In this document: one piece after another, positions 55,731-64,000 of the stretch
Position numbering within the stretch: the stretch's first letter is position 1
Layout of the letters: each line of letters starts with the position of its first letter
Source of the DNA: Litorimonas taeanensis
GTDB taxonomy: Bacteria > Pseudomonadota > Alphaproteobacteria > Caulobacterales > Maricaulaceae
Assembly (NCBI RefSeq): GCF_003634015.1
Contig: NZ_RBII01000002.1
Span: 461,597 to 525,596 of the forward strand
Direction of reading: 5' to 3'
Length of the DNA stretch: 64,000 bases
Program-made: the position numbers and the translations under genes
The notes under the pieces: generated by a model
Told to the model about the DNA's origin: nothing
Databases searched by the model: none
The model's input: only the letters and a program-made list of their open reading frames with translations

Positions 55731-56177
55731 ATGCCACATATTTACATTGATGGTGATGCCTGCCCAGTCCGCGAAGAAACCTATAAAGTTGCCCGTCGGC
55801 ACAAGGTCCATGTCACTGTCGTCAGCAATGCTTTCCTACGTATCCCGCGCGAGCCCTTATTTAATTTTGTTTGTGTTTCAGATGCCTTTGATGCGGCAGA
55901 TGACTATATTGCTGACAAAGCTCATGAAGATACGATTGTTATTACATCAGATATCCTTTTGGCTGAACGCTGTCTGAAATCTGGTGCCCGTGTCTTAGGC
56001 CCAAATGGCGAAGCCTTTACAATGAACTCTATTGGCTCCAAAATTGCCATGCGCGCAATTATGGCCGATTTGAGAGCGGGCGCCGAAATGCCTAATATAG
56101 GCGGGCCACCTCCATTCAGCCCGAAGGATAGATCGCGTTTTTTAGAGGCGTTGCACTTAATGATAGTAAAGTACTAA
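55731..56177 (+). CDS. YaiI/YqxD family protein (DUF188)
   Basis: A 148-residue PIN-like fold protein: YIDGDACPVREETYKVA at the N-terminus, VVSNAF, VCVSDAFDAADDYIADKA and ITSDILLAERCLKSGARVLGPNGEAF are the four conserved blocks with the metal-binding aspartates. Function not established. Two bases after the metzincin stop, so likely cotranscribed. Confidence 0.92.
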   Translation: MPHIYIDGDACPVREETYKVARRHKVHVTVVSNAFLRIPREPLFNFVCVSDAFDAADDYIADKAHEDTIVITSDILLAERCLKSGARVLGPNGEAFTMNSIGSKIAMRAIMADLRAGAEMPNIGGPPPFSPKDRSRFLEALHLMIVKY

Positions 56178-56293
56178 TCGCTCAAGAACGTGACGAACGG
56201 ATATTTGAAGTTCTGTGAATTGACTTGCTGGGTCCCATGCCTATGGTGCGCCCGTTTTTAGAAGCCCTCTTTTACTGTTTATGGAATTAACCA

Positions 56294-57124
56294 ATGAAAA
56301 CTGCCGAACTTGAAATTGCCATCAAAGCTGCATGGGATGACCGAGCCGCACTAAGCCCAAGCACGACAGGTGAACGCCGTGATGCCATAGAAACAGCGAT
56401 AATGGGTTTAGATAGCGGTAAGTACCGCGTTGCAGAGAGACAAGATGATGGCGAATGGGTCGTTCATCAATGGTTGAAAAAGGCCGTCCTTCTCGGATTT
56501 CGCCTCGAAGCCAATACTATTATGAGCGGCGGCCCTGCGGGCGGAAATTGGTTTGATAAAGTCCCCAGTAAATTTGGGACGTGGACAGAAGAGGACTTTA
56601 CTAAGGCCGGCATACGAGCTGTACCTCCTGCCGCTGTTCGCCGCGGCGCGTTTATCGCCCCGAACACAGTCCTTATGCCTTCTTATGTTAATCTTGGTGC
56701 CTATGTCGGTGAAGGCACAATGATTGATACATGGGCGAGTGTAGGGTCCTGTGCGCAAGTGGGCAAAGATTGCCACATTAGTGCAGGGACAGGCATTGGA
56801 GGTGTATTAGAACCTTTACAAGCCAACCCAACTATCATTGAGGATAACTGTTTCATTGGCGCGCGTTCAGAAGTCGTTGAAGGCGTCATTGTTCGTGAAG
56901 GGTCTGTCTTGGCGATGGGTGTATTTATTTCGCAATCCACTAAAATCTACAACCGCGCGACAGGTGAAATCACCTTTGGTGAGGTTCCAGCCTACTCTGT
57001 TGTTGTACCGGGTACACTCCCCTCCAAAGACGGAAGTCACAGCCTAGATTGCGCCGTTATTGTTAAAACAGTTGATGCAAAAACACGCTCTAAAACAGGC
57101 GTGAATGAGCTCTTACGCGACTAG
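56294..57124 (+). CDS. dapD: 2,3,4,5-Tetrahydropyridine-2,6-dicarboxylate N-succinyltransferase
   Basis: Lysine/diaminopimelate synthesis. A left-handed beta-helix transferase of 276 residues: N-terminal domain ([39 protein letters not shown]), then hexapeptide repeats with [60 protein letters not shown]. Intrinsic terminator follows. In related genomes dapD often sits near argB and a HAD gene. Confidence 0.96.
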   Translation: MKTAELEIAIKAAWDDRAALSPSTTGERRDAIETAIMGLDSGKYRVAERQDDGEWVVHQWLKKAVLLGFRLEANTIMSGGPAGGNWFDKVPSKFGTWTEEDFTKAGIRAVPPAAVRRGAFIAPNTVLMPSYVNLGAYVGEGTMIDTWASVGSCAQVGKDCHISAGTGIGGVLEPLQANPTIIEDNCFIGARSEVVEGVIVREGSVLAMGVFISQSTKIYNRATGEITFGEVPAYSVVVPGTLPSKDGSHSLDCAVIVKTVDAKTRSKTGVNELLRD

Positions 57125-57147
57125 GCCTTAAGTATGATATTCCATTT

Positions 57148-57176
57148 TAAAAAGGCCCTCTATTGGAGGGCCTTTT
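57148..57176 (+). terminator. Intrinsic terminator after dapD
   Basis: AAAAGGCCCTC pairs with GAGGGCCTTTT around a short loop, followed by Ts. The A/T runs on both sides let it serve the convergent gene at 57211 too. Confidence 0.85.
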
Positions 57177-57210
57177 CTCTGCTTTACAGACTAAGTCTAT
57201 CGGTAAAAGA

Positions 57211-57741
57211 CTAAAATTCAGTCTTTAGGCCCGTACCAGCCACCGTATATAAGGGTTCAGTATAACGTCCCTCAGGCATGGTCGCTTTACGCACAAAGTT
57301 CAGCTTATGTTTCTGAATTTGCTCATCTTCATATTCAGAACGATCTGGCATACCAAAATACACGCCGTCTAAACCATCCAAAGAATAGTTTATGTTTAAG
57401 TCTTCCTGAAACGCTTTGTCATCAAATTTTGCAGCGATGAAACCCGGCTTAGATTGAACGGGCTCAATGACTGCCTTTGTATCCACCAGTCCCAAATGGA
57501 TGACAGGCTTAACATGTTTATAGGTTTCAACACTTTTACGGGCTCTCATATCGATAACTTTCGACGAAGCGGCCGTTTTCTCATAGTAAAAAGTTTTTGA
57601 AATTAGAGGGAATTTTTTCTGTACCGCTTCAACTTTCGTAAAAGGCGGAGCATCATTGGCTGTGACCGCGGTAGGCAATATCAATGTCGTCAAAAGTGAG
57701 GTAAAACCTACAAGTAAATTATATTTGTGTCGCGTTTTCAT
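57211..57741 (-). CDS. Hypothetical secreted protein
   Basis: About 176 residues from the ATG at 57741 with a signal peptide (YNLLVGFTSLLTTLILPTAVTA) and a hydrophilic remainder including RARKSVETYKHVKPVIHLGLVDTKAVIEP and YFGMPDRSEYEDEQIQ. I recognise no family. A GTG at 57762 also opens the frame. Convergent with dapD. Confidence 0.65.
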   Translation of the reverse strand: MKTRHKYNLLVGFTSLLTTLILPTAVTANDAPPFTKVEAVQKKFPLISKTFYYEKTAASSKVIDMRARKSVETYKHVKPVIHLGLVDTKAVIEPVQSKPGFIAAKFDDKAFQEDLNINYSLDGLDGVYFGMPDRSEYEDEQIQKHKLNFVRKATMPEGRYTEPLYTVAGTGLKTEF

Positions 57742-57915
57742 AGTTAAAGAACGCCGCTTCACTTAATTTGTTCCCAATCCTCCCTCTTCGCCGCAAGGCA
57801 TTAAAATATTAACTATTAGGAAAGAATTTTTGGAACCAACGCTAAAAGTAAGCGTATAGTGAGATATAAATTGTTTGCGCCCCATAGATTACCCCCTTTA
57901 ATCTTGCGCAAATTC

Positions 57916-57951
57916 AGCCCGGTGATTGATATCCCTTCCAATCATCGGGCT
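57916..57951 (-). terminator. Hairpin after the DUF5710 gene, possible terminator
   Basis: AGCCCGGTGATTG (57916-57928) pairs with CAATCATCGGGCT (57939-57951), 13 bp with one wobble, just beyond the stop of the gene at 57969. There is no clear T-run on the minus strand, so termination is only suggested. Confidence 0.4.
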
Positions 57952-57968
57952 CATTCATTTTAGGCCTA

Positions 57969-58208
57969 TTAAGAGGCCAAAGGCAGTTCAAAATTCTGAT
58001 TAAGCGCCACTTTTGGCGCTCTTTTAGCAATAACAGGCGCGTTTTTTCGTTCTTCTTTTACTTGGGCCTCTTTCCGCCAAGCAAAGATAGTTTCCAATGC
58101 GCTACCTGCAGGACAATACCACCGTTTTACCGAAGGGTCCCATCGCGCACCTAGTTTTTTCGCTAAATCGCGATCTGCATAACTGACATTTAAATACCGT
58201 TTAGCCAT
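57969..58208 (-). CDS. DUF5710 domain protein
   Basis: A 79-residue protein with the DUF5710 signature YLNVSYADRDLAKKLGARWDPSVKRWYCPAG near its start, a small domain often fused to DNA-processing proteins but here alone. ATG at 58208 with Shine-Dalgarno GGAG 8 bases before; the frame continues upstream to 58271 but that part is hydrophobic and less family-like. Function unknown. Confidence 0.7.
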   Translation of the reverse strand: MAKRYLNVSYADRDLAKKLGARWDPSVKRWYCPAGSALETIFAWRKEAQVKEERKNAPVIAKRAPKVALNQNFELPLAS

Positions 58209-58384
58209 TTCATTCACTCCTTTGAGCGTGTTCTTTAAAGAGAACATAAGCAGAACAAATATAAAAATCAAGAGATTTGCAAAAAGATTGGCTGAATCTG
58301 TCCGCGAAGGAGGCTTGTAAGAGAAGGATGTATTCGCTTCTGGTTTCTCTATTATTATGGCAATATGTAAATTGGGGGGGCAGA

Positions 58385-59593
58385 ATGCGAATATTCATCA
58401 TTACCTTATGGGTCCTAATTTACGCTTTACCCTCTTCCGCAGTTGTAACAGCGGCGGCACCGCATAGCTCTAAACAGCAAAACGCTGAAAATTTTCTTTC
58501 CATCCCTTTTGAAACAGCCATGAGATATGTGGCAGAGGCTGAATTGGAAGCCCCCGCAGCATCTCGTATATATGCCCTACTCGCCCTGTCTCTTTTCAAT
58601 AGCCATCAATTCGCAATGGGCGGTGACGCTTACAAAATCAGTATATCTCAAGACCGTTATTCTATCTCGCGAGAGGAACTAATTGAGGGGGTCTCGGAAA
58701 CGCTTTTTTATAAACTGTTCCCTGAAATAGCCAAACAACCACGTGTTTTAACGGCGGACAATCAGGCCGCAATTCAGCACATTGTTTCTCAGTCCTTATC
58801 CATTTTACCTCTGCCCGAACCTATCATTCAATATTCTGAAGCCTTCCAAGCAACGCTTATTCACCCTGAATGGCGTGATGCCACCCCCCTTGAGCTCGTC
58901 TCAGCCAGACAATTTCGCGCAAAAGGGCCGCCTCCATTCAACAGTCCAGAATTCCTGAAAACCTTAGAACGCGTTCGAATATATGGTGAAGATGTCAGCG
59001 AATATCGATTGGCTGACGGCTCTGTCTCGGCGGCATTTTGGGGCAACCCAGCCGGCACAATGACGCCGCCAGGACATTGGAACCAAATTGCGATTGAAGC
59101 CATAAAAGACAAACCCTATGAGTTTCAGTTAGAGCTCTTACTGACCTTAAATATTGCACTATATGACAGTGGAATTGCCGCATGGGATACCAAATATCAC
59201 TACAACTATATTCGGCCTGATAATTATATTCAAAAAACAGACCCTGACAATCCAAACTGGAAAGCTATGGGCGACACACCGCATCATCCTGAATATGTCT
59301 CAGGGCATTCAGCCTTTAGCGGTGCAGCGGCGGGGATCCTCACAGCCTATTTTGGTGATACCGCCTTTTGCAGCCAATCAAAATCCATGTGGGGATTAGA
59401 GCGCTGTTTTACGTCTTTTCAAAACGCGGCCCAAGATGCAGGGCAAAGCCGTATTTATGGTGGCATCCATTTTGACTTCTCAAATATGGATGGCCTGATA
59501 TTGGGACAAAAAGTTGCCAATCACACTCTGAGGCGCTTAACCGAGCAAAATGTGATAAGCCTGCCGTCGAAAGCAAGTCAGAAAATTAAATAG
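58385..59593 (+). CDS. Vanadium haloperoxidase/PAP2-like phosphatase
   Basis: A 402-residue secreted protein (signal peptide IITLWVLIYALPSSAVVTA). The PAP2-superfamily vanadate/phosphate-binding motifs are visible: KYHYNYIRP (K-x6-RP-like), PEYVSGHSAF (SGH) and SRIYGGIHFDFSN (SRxxxxxHF/Y). Such proteins act as phosphatases or haloperoxidases; which activity cannot be read from sequence. ATG 58385 has GGGGGG upstream. Confidence 0.82.
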   Translation: MRIFIITLWVLIYALPSSAVVTAAAPHSSKQQNAENFLSIPFETAMRYVAEAELEAPAASRIYALLALSLFNSHQFAMGGDAYKISISQDRYSISREELIEGVSETLFYKLFPEIAKQPRVLTADNQAAIQHIVSQSLSILPLPEPIIQYSEAFQATLIHPEWRDATPLELVSARQFRAKGPPPFNSPEFLKTLERVRIYGEDVSEYRLADGSVSAAFWGNPAGTMTPPGHWNQIAIEAIKDKPYEFQLELLLTLNIALYDSGIAAWDTKYHYNYIRPDNYIQKTDPDNPNWKAMGDTPHHPEYVSGHSAFSGAAAGILTAYFGDTAFCSQSKSMWGLERCFTSFQNAAQDAGQSRIYGGIHFDFSNMDGLILGQKVANHTLRRLTEQNVISLPSKASQKIK

Positions 59594-59647
59594 CCATACT
59601 GTTTAATAGTCTGGACTAAGGATAAAAAGTAAGATGAAAGGCGCATT

Positions 59648-60502
59648 ATGATTATTGCTCAAATCACAGATTTGCACCTTGGTTTTCATGGAGAAAATGC
59701 GTCTTGCACTAATCGGGAAAGATTGCGGGCTGTATTGTCTGAAGTTCAATCAAAGATCCAAAGCCCAGACCTTATCCTTTTCACTGGTGACCTAGTCGAA
59801 ATTGGTGAAGACTGGGCCTATGAAGACCTTCGAGAGGAACTAGAAACTCTTTCAATCCCGTATTACTTTGCCTTTGGAAACCATGACAATCGCAGCGCAT
59901 TTTCATCTACGTTTCCTGAAGTAAAATTCGATCAGGGGTTTCTTCAATATACAATCGACGACTGGCCCCTACGCATTATTGTTTTGGACAGTTTAGAAGT
60001 CGGCCGCCATGGCGGAGGGTTTTGCTCAACACGCGCTAAATGGCTCCATGATCGATTATCAGAACAACCTGACCGCCCCACTCTAATCGCTCTTCACCAT
60101 CCGCCCATGCGCTCTGGTATAGATTGGATGACGGTCTCTGAAGGGGAGGCTTGGGTAAATCTATTACAAGCAACGCTCGAGCCATTTAATAATGTGGTGC
60201 ATATTATGGCGGGTCATATTCACAGGTCTATATTTACACAATTTCTAGACATACCGCTTGTCGTGTGTTCCGCTGTCGCGCCCCAAGTCAAATTAGAGCT
60301 CGCCGATATTCAAGTAGACAAACCTGACCACCGCATTTTACTGACAGATGCCCCCGCAGGTTACTGCCTCCACCAATGGGATGGACATCAAATCACAACG
60401 CATAACGGCATCGCGCCCGATGGAGCCCCAATCATTCGTTATGATGATAAACATGCCTTTGTTATTCGGCACACACTGGATTTACCGCCTAAAGAAGAGT
60501 GA
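59648..60502 (+). CDS. Metallophosphoesterase, cyclic-nucleotide phosphodiesterase (CpdA-like)
   Basis: A 284-residue calcineurin-like esterase with all metal motifs: ITDLHLG (D,H), FTGDLVE (GD), FGNHDN (GNHD), ALHHPPM and GHIHR. The layout (class III, CpdA-like) suggests 3',5'-cAMP hydrolysis. The adenylate cyclase encoded at 61545 is close by, which makes a cAMP-degrading role plausible. Confidence 0.85.
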   Translation: MIIAQITDLHLGFHGENASCTNRERLRAVLSEVQSKIQSPDLILFTGDLVEIGEDWAYEDLREELETLSIPYYFAFGNHDNRSAFSSTFPEVKFDQGFLQYTIDDWPLRIIVLDSLEVGRHGGGFCSTRAKWLHDRLSEQPDRPTLIALHHPPMRSGIDWMTVSEGEAWVNLLQATLEPFNNVVHIMAGHIHRSIFTQFLDIPLVVCSAVAPQVKLELADIQVDKPDHRILLTDAPAGYCLHQWDGHQITTHNGIAPDGAPIIRYDDKHAFVIRHTLDLPPKEE

Positions 60503-60578
60503 GTCGTTTTATGTTTCTGCCTTGAAAATAAAGTGCTAACAGCTTCCCAGACTAGTTACGCGTATGGGGGCAGAGTAA

Positions 60579-61520
60579 ATGGTTGTCGAAAAAACAATTA
60601 AATTTCGTCGTTTAATTCCAATCATATGGAAGCGAATGTTAAAAATGGCGCTGCTCTCGGCGATCATTGTCGTTCCCATCGTTTATTTTGATCTCCGGCA
60701 ATTCACAATTACTATGCAAGCCCCGCTTATTCTTGGTACGGCTATTTCAATTTTCTTAGGGTTTAGAACGAACTCAGCCTATGACCGCTGGTTCCAAGGC
60801 CGCGCCTTGTGGGGTGATATTGGTGGCTGCACCCGCAATACAGCGCTCCTCTGTTCTAGGAACAAAGAAGCTTATACGAATTATAAAACAGGCAAGGAAT
60901 CAAAGCTCGCAGCGATAGTTATGCCGCGTATGATTAAGCGCTCCATCGCCTTAATGTGGATTTTCAACAAGCAATTAAAAGATCTCCCTCCCCTAGAATA
61001 TGAAGGCCTCGACAATTTGTTAGAGAAAGAGGAAAAAGAAAGCTTAGCACACTCTGTTAACCCCTCCCTTCAACTCCTTTTTAATCAAGGACGTGACTTC
61101 CGGATTGCTAATTCTGAGGGCCAATTTGTTGATGGAGAACATTTTGAATTTGTAGCCATTCAACGTGAAATGGCGCTTCTTATGACGCGCTGTAATGGTT
61201 TAAAAAACACTCGCTTCCCAACCCACTATACCTATTTCACAGATTTATTTGTGTGGCTGTTAGTGGCCCTTCTATCTATGTCCTTACCCGGCGAAGAAAG
61301 CGCAGGATATTGGTCTATCCCGATTGCCGTACTAATCGGCTGGATATTCTCTATGATTGAAGGCATCGGGAACTTTATGGACCATCCTTGGACGAACAAC
61401 CGAAATGTTGTGCCTATGGACTTCCTTACACGGTCACATGAAATCGAAATTCGTAGCTTTGCTTTCGGTGATACAGACCTGCCTCCGGCTTTCGAACCTG
61501 TAGATGGGGCGCTTTACTAG
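60579..61520 (+). CDS. Bestrophin-family anion channel
   Basis: A 313-residue membrane protein: FRRLIPIIWKRMLKMALLSAIIVV near the start, TAISIFLGFRTNSAYDRWFQGRALWGDIGG is the family's most conserved block, and the C-terminus has VLIGWIFSMIEGIGNFMDHPW. Likely an anion or ion channel. Follows the esterase gene by 76 bases. Confidence 0.9.
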   Translation: MVVEKTIKFRRLIPIIWKRMLKMALLSAIIVVPIVYFDLRQFTITMQAPLILGTAISIFLGFRTNSAYDRWFQGRALWGDIGGCTRNTALLCSRNKEAYTNYKTGKESKLAAIVMPRMIKRSIALMWIFNKQLKDLPPLEYEGLDNLLEKEEKESLAHSVNPSLQLLFNQGRDFRIANSEGQFVDGEHFEFVAIQREMALLMTRCNGLKNTRFPTHYTYFTDLFVWLLVALLSMSLPGEESAGYWSIPIAVLIGWIFSMIEGIGNFMDHPWTNNRNVVPMDFLTRSHEIEIRSFAFGDTDLPPAFEPVDGALY

Positions 61521-61544
61521 GTCTTTGCGCCATCCAACGGCGTA

Positions 61545-63845
61545 TCACTTTTCATTAGAACGGTAAGCCCCGCCCCAGTTTTTCTCGGGCGGACTCTTTT
61601 TATATTGCGCAATGCGCTCTTCCATTGCGAAATAATATTTATGAAGATCATATGGCGCGCTCTGCTCTCTTAGAGTCTCAAGCCCCTGCAAAGCCTCATC
61701 CCAATGCTGATTGCGATATTGCTCCAAAAAGATCATATGATTTTTCTGATAGGCTTTAAACTCGGCTGTCAGCGCCAGTTTATCATCCCCTGCCAATAGA
61801 TAAATAGTTTCGGGGGCTTCTCGTCCTACGACATACACTTTGTCAGCTTCCAAAAAGGCAAAATCTGGAACGGCATTTGCCGTCTCTGAGCCAAAGAGGG
61901 AGGCGACCCGATATTGTTTTGTCAGCCCTTCAATTCGAGAAGCCAAATTTGCCGCATCCCCAATCATAGAATAAGAGAATCTCTGTTCTGAACCCAAATT
62001 GCCAACACAACAAATTCCTGTATTTATACCTATCCCTATGCTTACCGTATCGGGCCAACGAATTTCTTTTTGGTCTCGATATTTTGCATTTAGGGCCGCA
62101 AGTTCTAACTGCATTTGCAAGACGGCACGTGCAGCACATTTTTGATGTTCTGGAACGGCTATAGGGGCGTTCCAAAAAGCTACGATGGCGTCTCCAATAT
62201 ATTTGTCTATGGTTGCGTCATGTGCCTGCAAAATATTGGTCATGGGCGTAAGAAATTTATTTAAGAAGGTGGTAATATCCTGCGGGCGCATAGATTCAGA
62301 TATGCGTGAAAACGAACGAATATCTAGGAAGAGAATTGAAATCTCTTGCTCCTGACCGCCAAGCTTAAGCAAGGCAGGGTTTTCGCTGACTTGCTGTACC
62401 ATCTCTGGCGATAGGTAGAGGTTAAAGGCCCCTCTTACGCGGGCTCTTTCCGATTCCGCCATATAATATGACGTTAGCATAACAAAGACATAGCACGTTA
62501 ACATCGCCAACAGCGGGTAAACTGGATCTAATAAATAATGAAATTCCTTAAAGGCAAAGTTTGAACCCCAGAAAATTCCGTTACCAATCAAAAGAATGAC
62601 AATCCCCCCCCTTATCGCCTTTAAACGGGGCAAGGTCAGCGTCAGAATAATTCCCAATATAACAATCAAATAAAACTCTAGTGAAGACGCATAAAAAGGG
62701 CGGTAGAGATAATCGCCGGTCAATATCTGTTCTGTGGCTTGCGCGTGAACTAACACGCCAGGCTCGCCGCCTCTGAAGGGAGTTTGCACGATATCTTTTA
62801 ACCCTTCTGCACCCGTACCGATGAATACGATATGCCCCATAATATTCTCCTCCCACCCAAAATCGGAAGGGCTATCAGAGAGTATCTTCCAGGCTGGAAT
62901 ATACCGCTCTGGATGGGGTGGCTGTGTAAAATAGACATTCAGCGATCCATTTGCTGTTGTCGGAATTTCAAAATCTCCGACCCTAATCGCTTTCACCTCA
63001 ATATTATCGCTAGAAACGCTTTGCGCCTCATAGGAGGCATTACTGCTTCGTATTTGATACGTCGTAGCCCCTTGCACAGTGCGCAGCGCCTCTAGGGCTA
63101 GAGACGGATATATTCGATCACCTATACGGCTAATTAAAGGCGCTGTACGGACGACGCCATCACTCTTATCCGGTTGGAAAGATACACTCCCCGCGCCCTC
63201 TGCCGTTGCTTCTAAGGGCGGTATAGCGTGTAATACCCCATGAAACTCTGGCACGCTATTCACGGGACTATCGCCAATCATGGCAAATCCAGCTTGGGAT
63301 TGAGGTTCTGTTAATGTGGGGCGATTAATTAAAAACAGACCATTTACAACACGCGTTTGTTGAAAGCTTTCCGCAAAGATTTCGTCGTGACTCCGTAGAG
63401 TCAATATCTCATCAAAATGGCTTTTTGCGTCGGGATTATTTTGCAAGACAGACACCATGTTTTCAGGAGAGGTTCTGTCCGTTTCAGAGAATAAAACATC
63501 ATAAGCCACTACGGCGGCCCCAGCATCAGCCAAACGTGTATTTAACTTTGCAAGAACCGTTCTGGGCCAGGGCCATTGACCAATGCGCCTGATGGATTCA
63601 TCATCAATATCAATTATACGCACAGGAACATCTGGATTGAACTCGCGTGGATATTGTTTCTGAAAAGAATCAAAAACAAGATTACTCATTCGCATAATAG
63701 CTTGTGGCTGCACCAAATGCGCCCATGCGAAAAACAACACCGTCAGCAGACCAACCATTGTAGGAATTGCCCATTTGCGGCGGCGGCTAACGACGCCGAT
63801 ATTAAACAATGACAGTTTACCAAAAGGCATGGACGGTAATTTCAT
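61545..63845 (-). CDS. CHASE2 domain adenylate/guanylate cyclase
   Basis: A 766-residue membrane receptor. N-terminal membrane segment (about 26-45), a large extracytoplasmic CHASE2 domain (to about 380, beginning VRIIDIDDESIRRIGQWPWPR), three more membrane segments, then a class III cyclase domain (about 500-690). Metal-binding aspartates are in ILFLDIRSFS and GDAIVAFWN. Likely synthesises cAMP in response to an external signal. Convergent with the bestrophin gene; a further gene lies 55 bases upstream. Confidence 0.93.
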   Translation of the reverse strand: MKLPSMPFGKLSLFNIGVVSRRRKWAIPTMVGLLTVLFFAWAHLVQPQAIMRMSNLVFDSFQKQYPREFNPDVPVRIIDIDDESIRRIGQWPWPRTVLAKLNTRLADAGAAVVAYDVLFSETDRTSPENMVSVLQNNPDAKSHFDEILTLRSHDEIFAESFQQTRVVNGLFLINRPTLTEPQSQAGFAMIGDSPVNSVPEFHGVLHAIPPLEATAEGAGSVSFQPDKSDGVVRTAPLISRIGDRIYPSLALEALRTVQGATTYQIRSSNASYEAQSVSSDNIEVKAIRVGDFEIPTTANGSLNVYFTQPPHPERYIPAWKILSDSPSDFGWEENIMGHIVFIGTGAEGLKDIVQTPFRGGEPGVLVHAQATEQILTGDYLYRPFYASSLEFYLIVILGIILTLTLPRLKAIRGGIVILLIGNGIFWGSNFAFKEFHYLLDPVYPLLAMLTCYVFVMLTSYYMAESERARVRGAFNLYLSPEMVQQVSENPALLKLGGQEQEISILFLDIRSFSRISESMRPQDITTFLNKFLTPMTNILQAHDATIDKYIGDAIVAFWNAPIAVPEHQKCAARAVLQMQLELAALNAKYRDQKEIRWPDTVSIGIGINTGICCVGNLGSEQRFSYSMIGDAANLASRIEGLTKQYRVASLFGSETANAVPDFAFLEADKVYVVGREAPETIYLLAGDDKLALTAEFKAYQKNHMIFLEQYRNQHWDEALQGLETLREQSAPYDLHKYYFAMEERIAQYKKSPPEKNWGGAYRSNEK

Positions 63846-63900
63846 GTCTTTTTCTATTTCAATATTTTCTGTCGAGTTATCATATGGGCTGAATTAAACT

Positions 63901-64000
63901 CTATCGATCAATCTCATTCAGCCCATCAATTTCGCCTAAACCTCTTGATGGCCAATCTGCTTCCTCGATAGATTGGAGCGGCGTCATAAAATCGGTCTCC
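63901..64000 (-). CDS. C-terminal end of an unknown protein (start outside window)
   Basis: A minus-strand frame without stops from the window edge to the TAG at 63903-63901, encoding ETDFMTPLQSIEEADWPSRG and a short acidic tail ending NEIDR. It lies 55 bases upstream of the cyclase gene on the same strand and is probably in its operon. Such cyclases often have a FecR-domain neighbour, but nothing visible here confirms it. Confidence 0.5.
   Translation of the reverse strand, partial: ETDFMTPLQSIEEADWPSRGLGEIDGLNEIDR

Noticed and set aside
57900-57955. 13-bp stem as a riboswitch or RNA gene
   Set aside because: Simple single hairpin after the stop of a gene, better read as a weak terminator.
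1-64000. Mobile elements, CRISPR arrays, prophage
   Set aside because: No transposase, integrase or phage genes and no regularly spaced repeats were seen.

Overview
The window looks like a chromosomal segment of a moderate-GC marine alphaproteobacterium. Gene content and order (cytochrome oxidase cluster ctaC-ctaD-ctaB-coxF-ctaG-ctaE-DUF983-surf1 with tldD divergent to ctaC; split glycine decarboxylase gcvPA/gcvPB; def-fmt-truA; argB near a HAD 5'-nucleotidase and dapD) best match the Caulobacterales/Maricaulales/Hyphomonadaceae side of the class. That placement is inferred from gene families, not from an rRNA marker; no rRNA or tRNA gene was seen, and no phage, transposase, integrase or CRISPR array.

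Layout. 1-6.1 kb: 3' part of argB, a secreted DUF1036 protein, a HAD 5'-nucleotidase, two small proteins, then def-fmt-GNAT-truA, with def apparently leaderless. 6.1-9.7 kb, minus: a membrane protein and a two-gene unit of a membrane-anchored Hsp70-like ATPase and a GrpE-like membrane protein. 9.7-10.2 kb is a gene-free stretch with strong RNA hairpins and a LexA-box-like site. 10.2-15.0 kb, minus: the glycine cleavage operon gcvT-gcvH-gcvPA-gcvPB behind a tandem glycine riboswitch. 15.1-22.3 kb: argS, a lipoprotein, ispH-rnhA, an SPFH/NfeD membrane pair, a peroxiredoxin and a YqgE protein. 22.3-29.6 kb, minus: the aa3-type cytochrome c oxidase structural and assembly genes, including a 49-residue CoxF-like protein. 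29.8-32.3 kb: tldD, a tiny membrane protein with no evident ATG, and a DUF937 protein. 32.4-39.1 kb: a POT peptide transporter with a large periplasmic insertion and two tandem TonB-receptor paralogues.

39-50 kb: gshA, rsmE, ubiA, an exported MsrB, a 450-base stretch holding a probable terminated small RNA/leader, MarR, a DsbA-like protein, a MAPEG protein, pmbA, an inositol-phosphatase/DUF4170 fusion and an MsbA-like ABC exporter. 50-57 kb: a lipoprotein methyltransferase, an NDUFA9-like epimerase, a tyrosine phosphatase and a sirtuin whose start codons lie 8 bp apart, a metzincin lipoprotein, a DUF188 protein and dapD. 57-64 kb: small secreted and DUF5710 proteins, a vanadium haloperoxidase-like phosphatase, a metallophosphoesterase, a bestrophin, a CHASE2 adenylate cyclase and the end of one more gene.

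Most genes are core metabolism. The best candidates for undescribed biology are the membrane Hsp70/GrpE-like pair with its structured upstream region, the terminated RNA at 43.7-43.9 kb, and the palindrome-controlled second TonB receptor.
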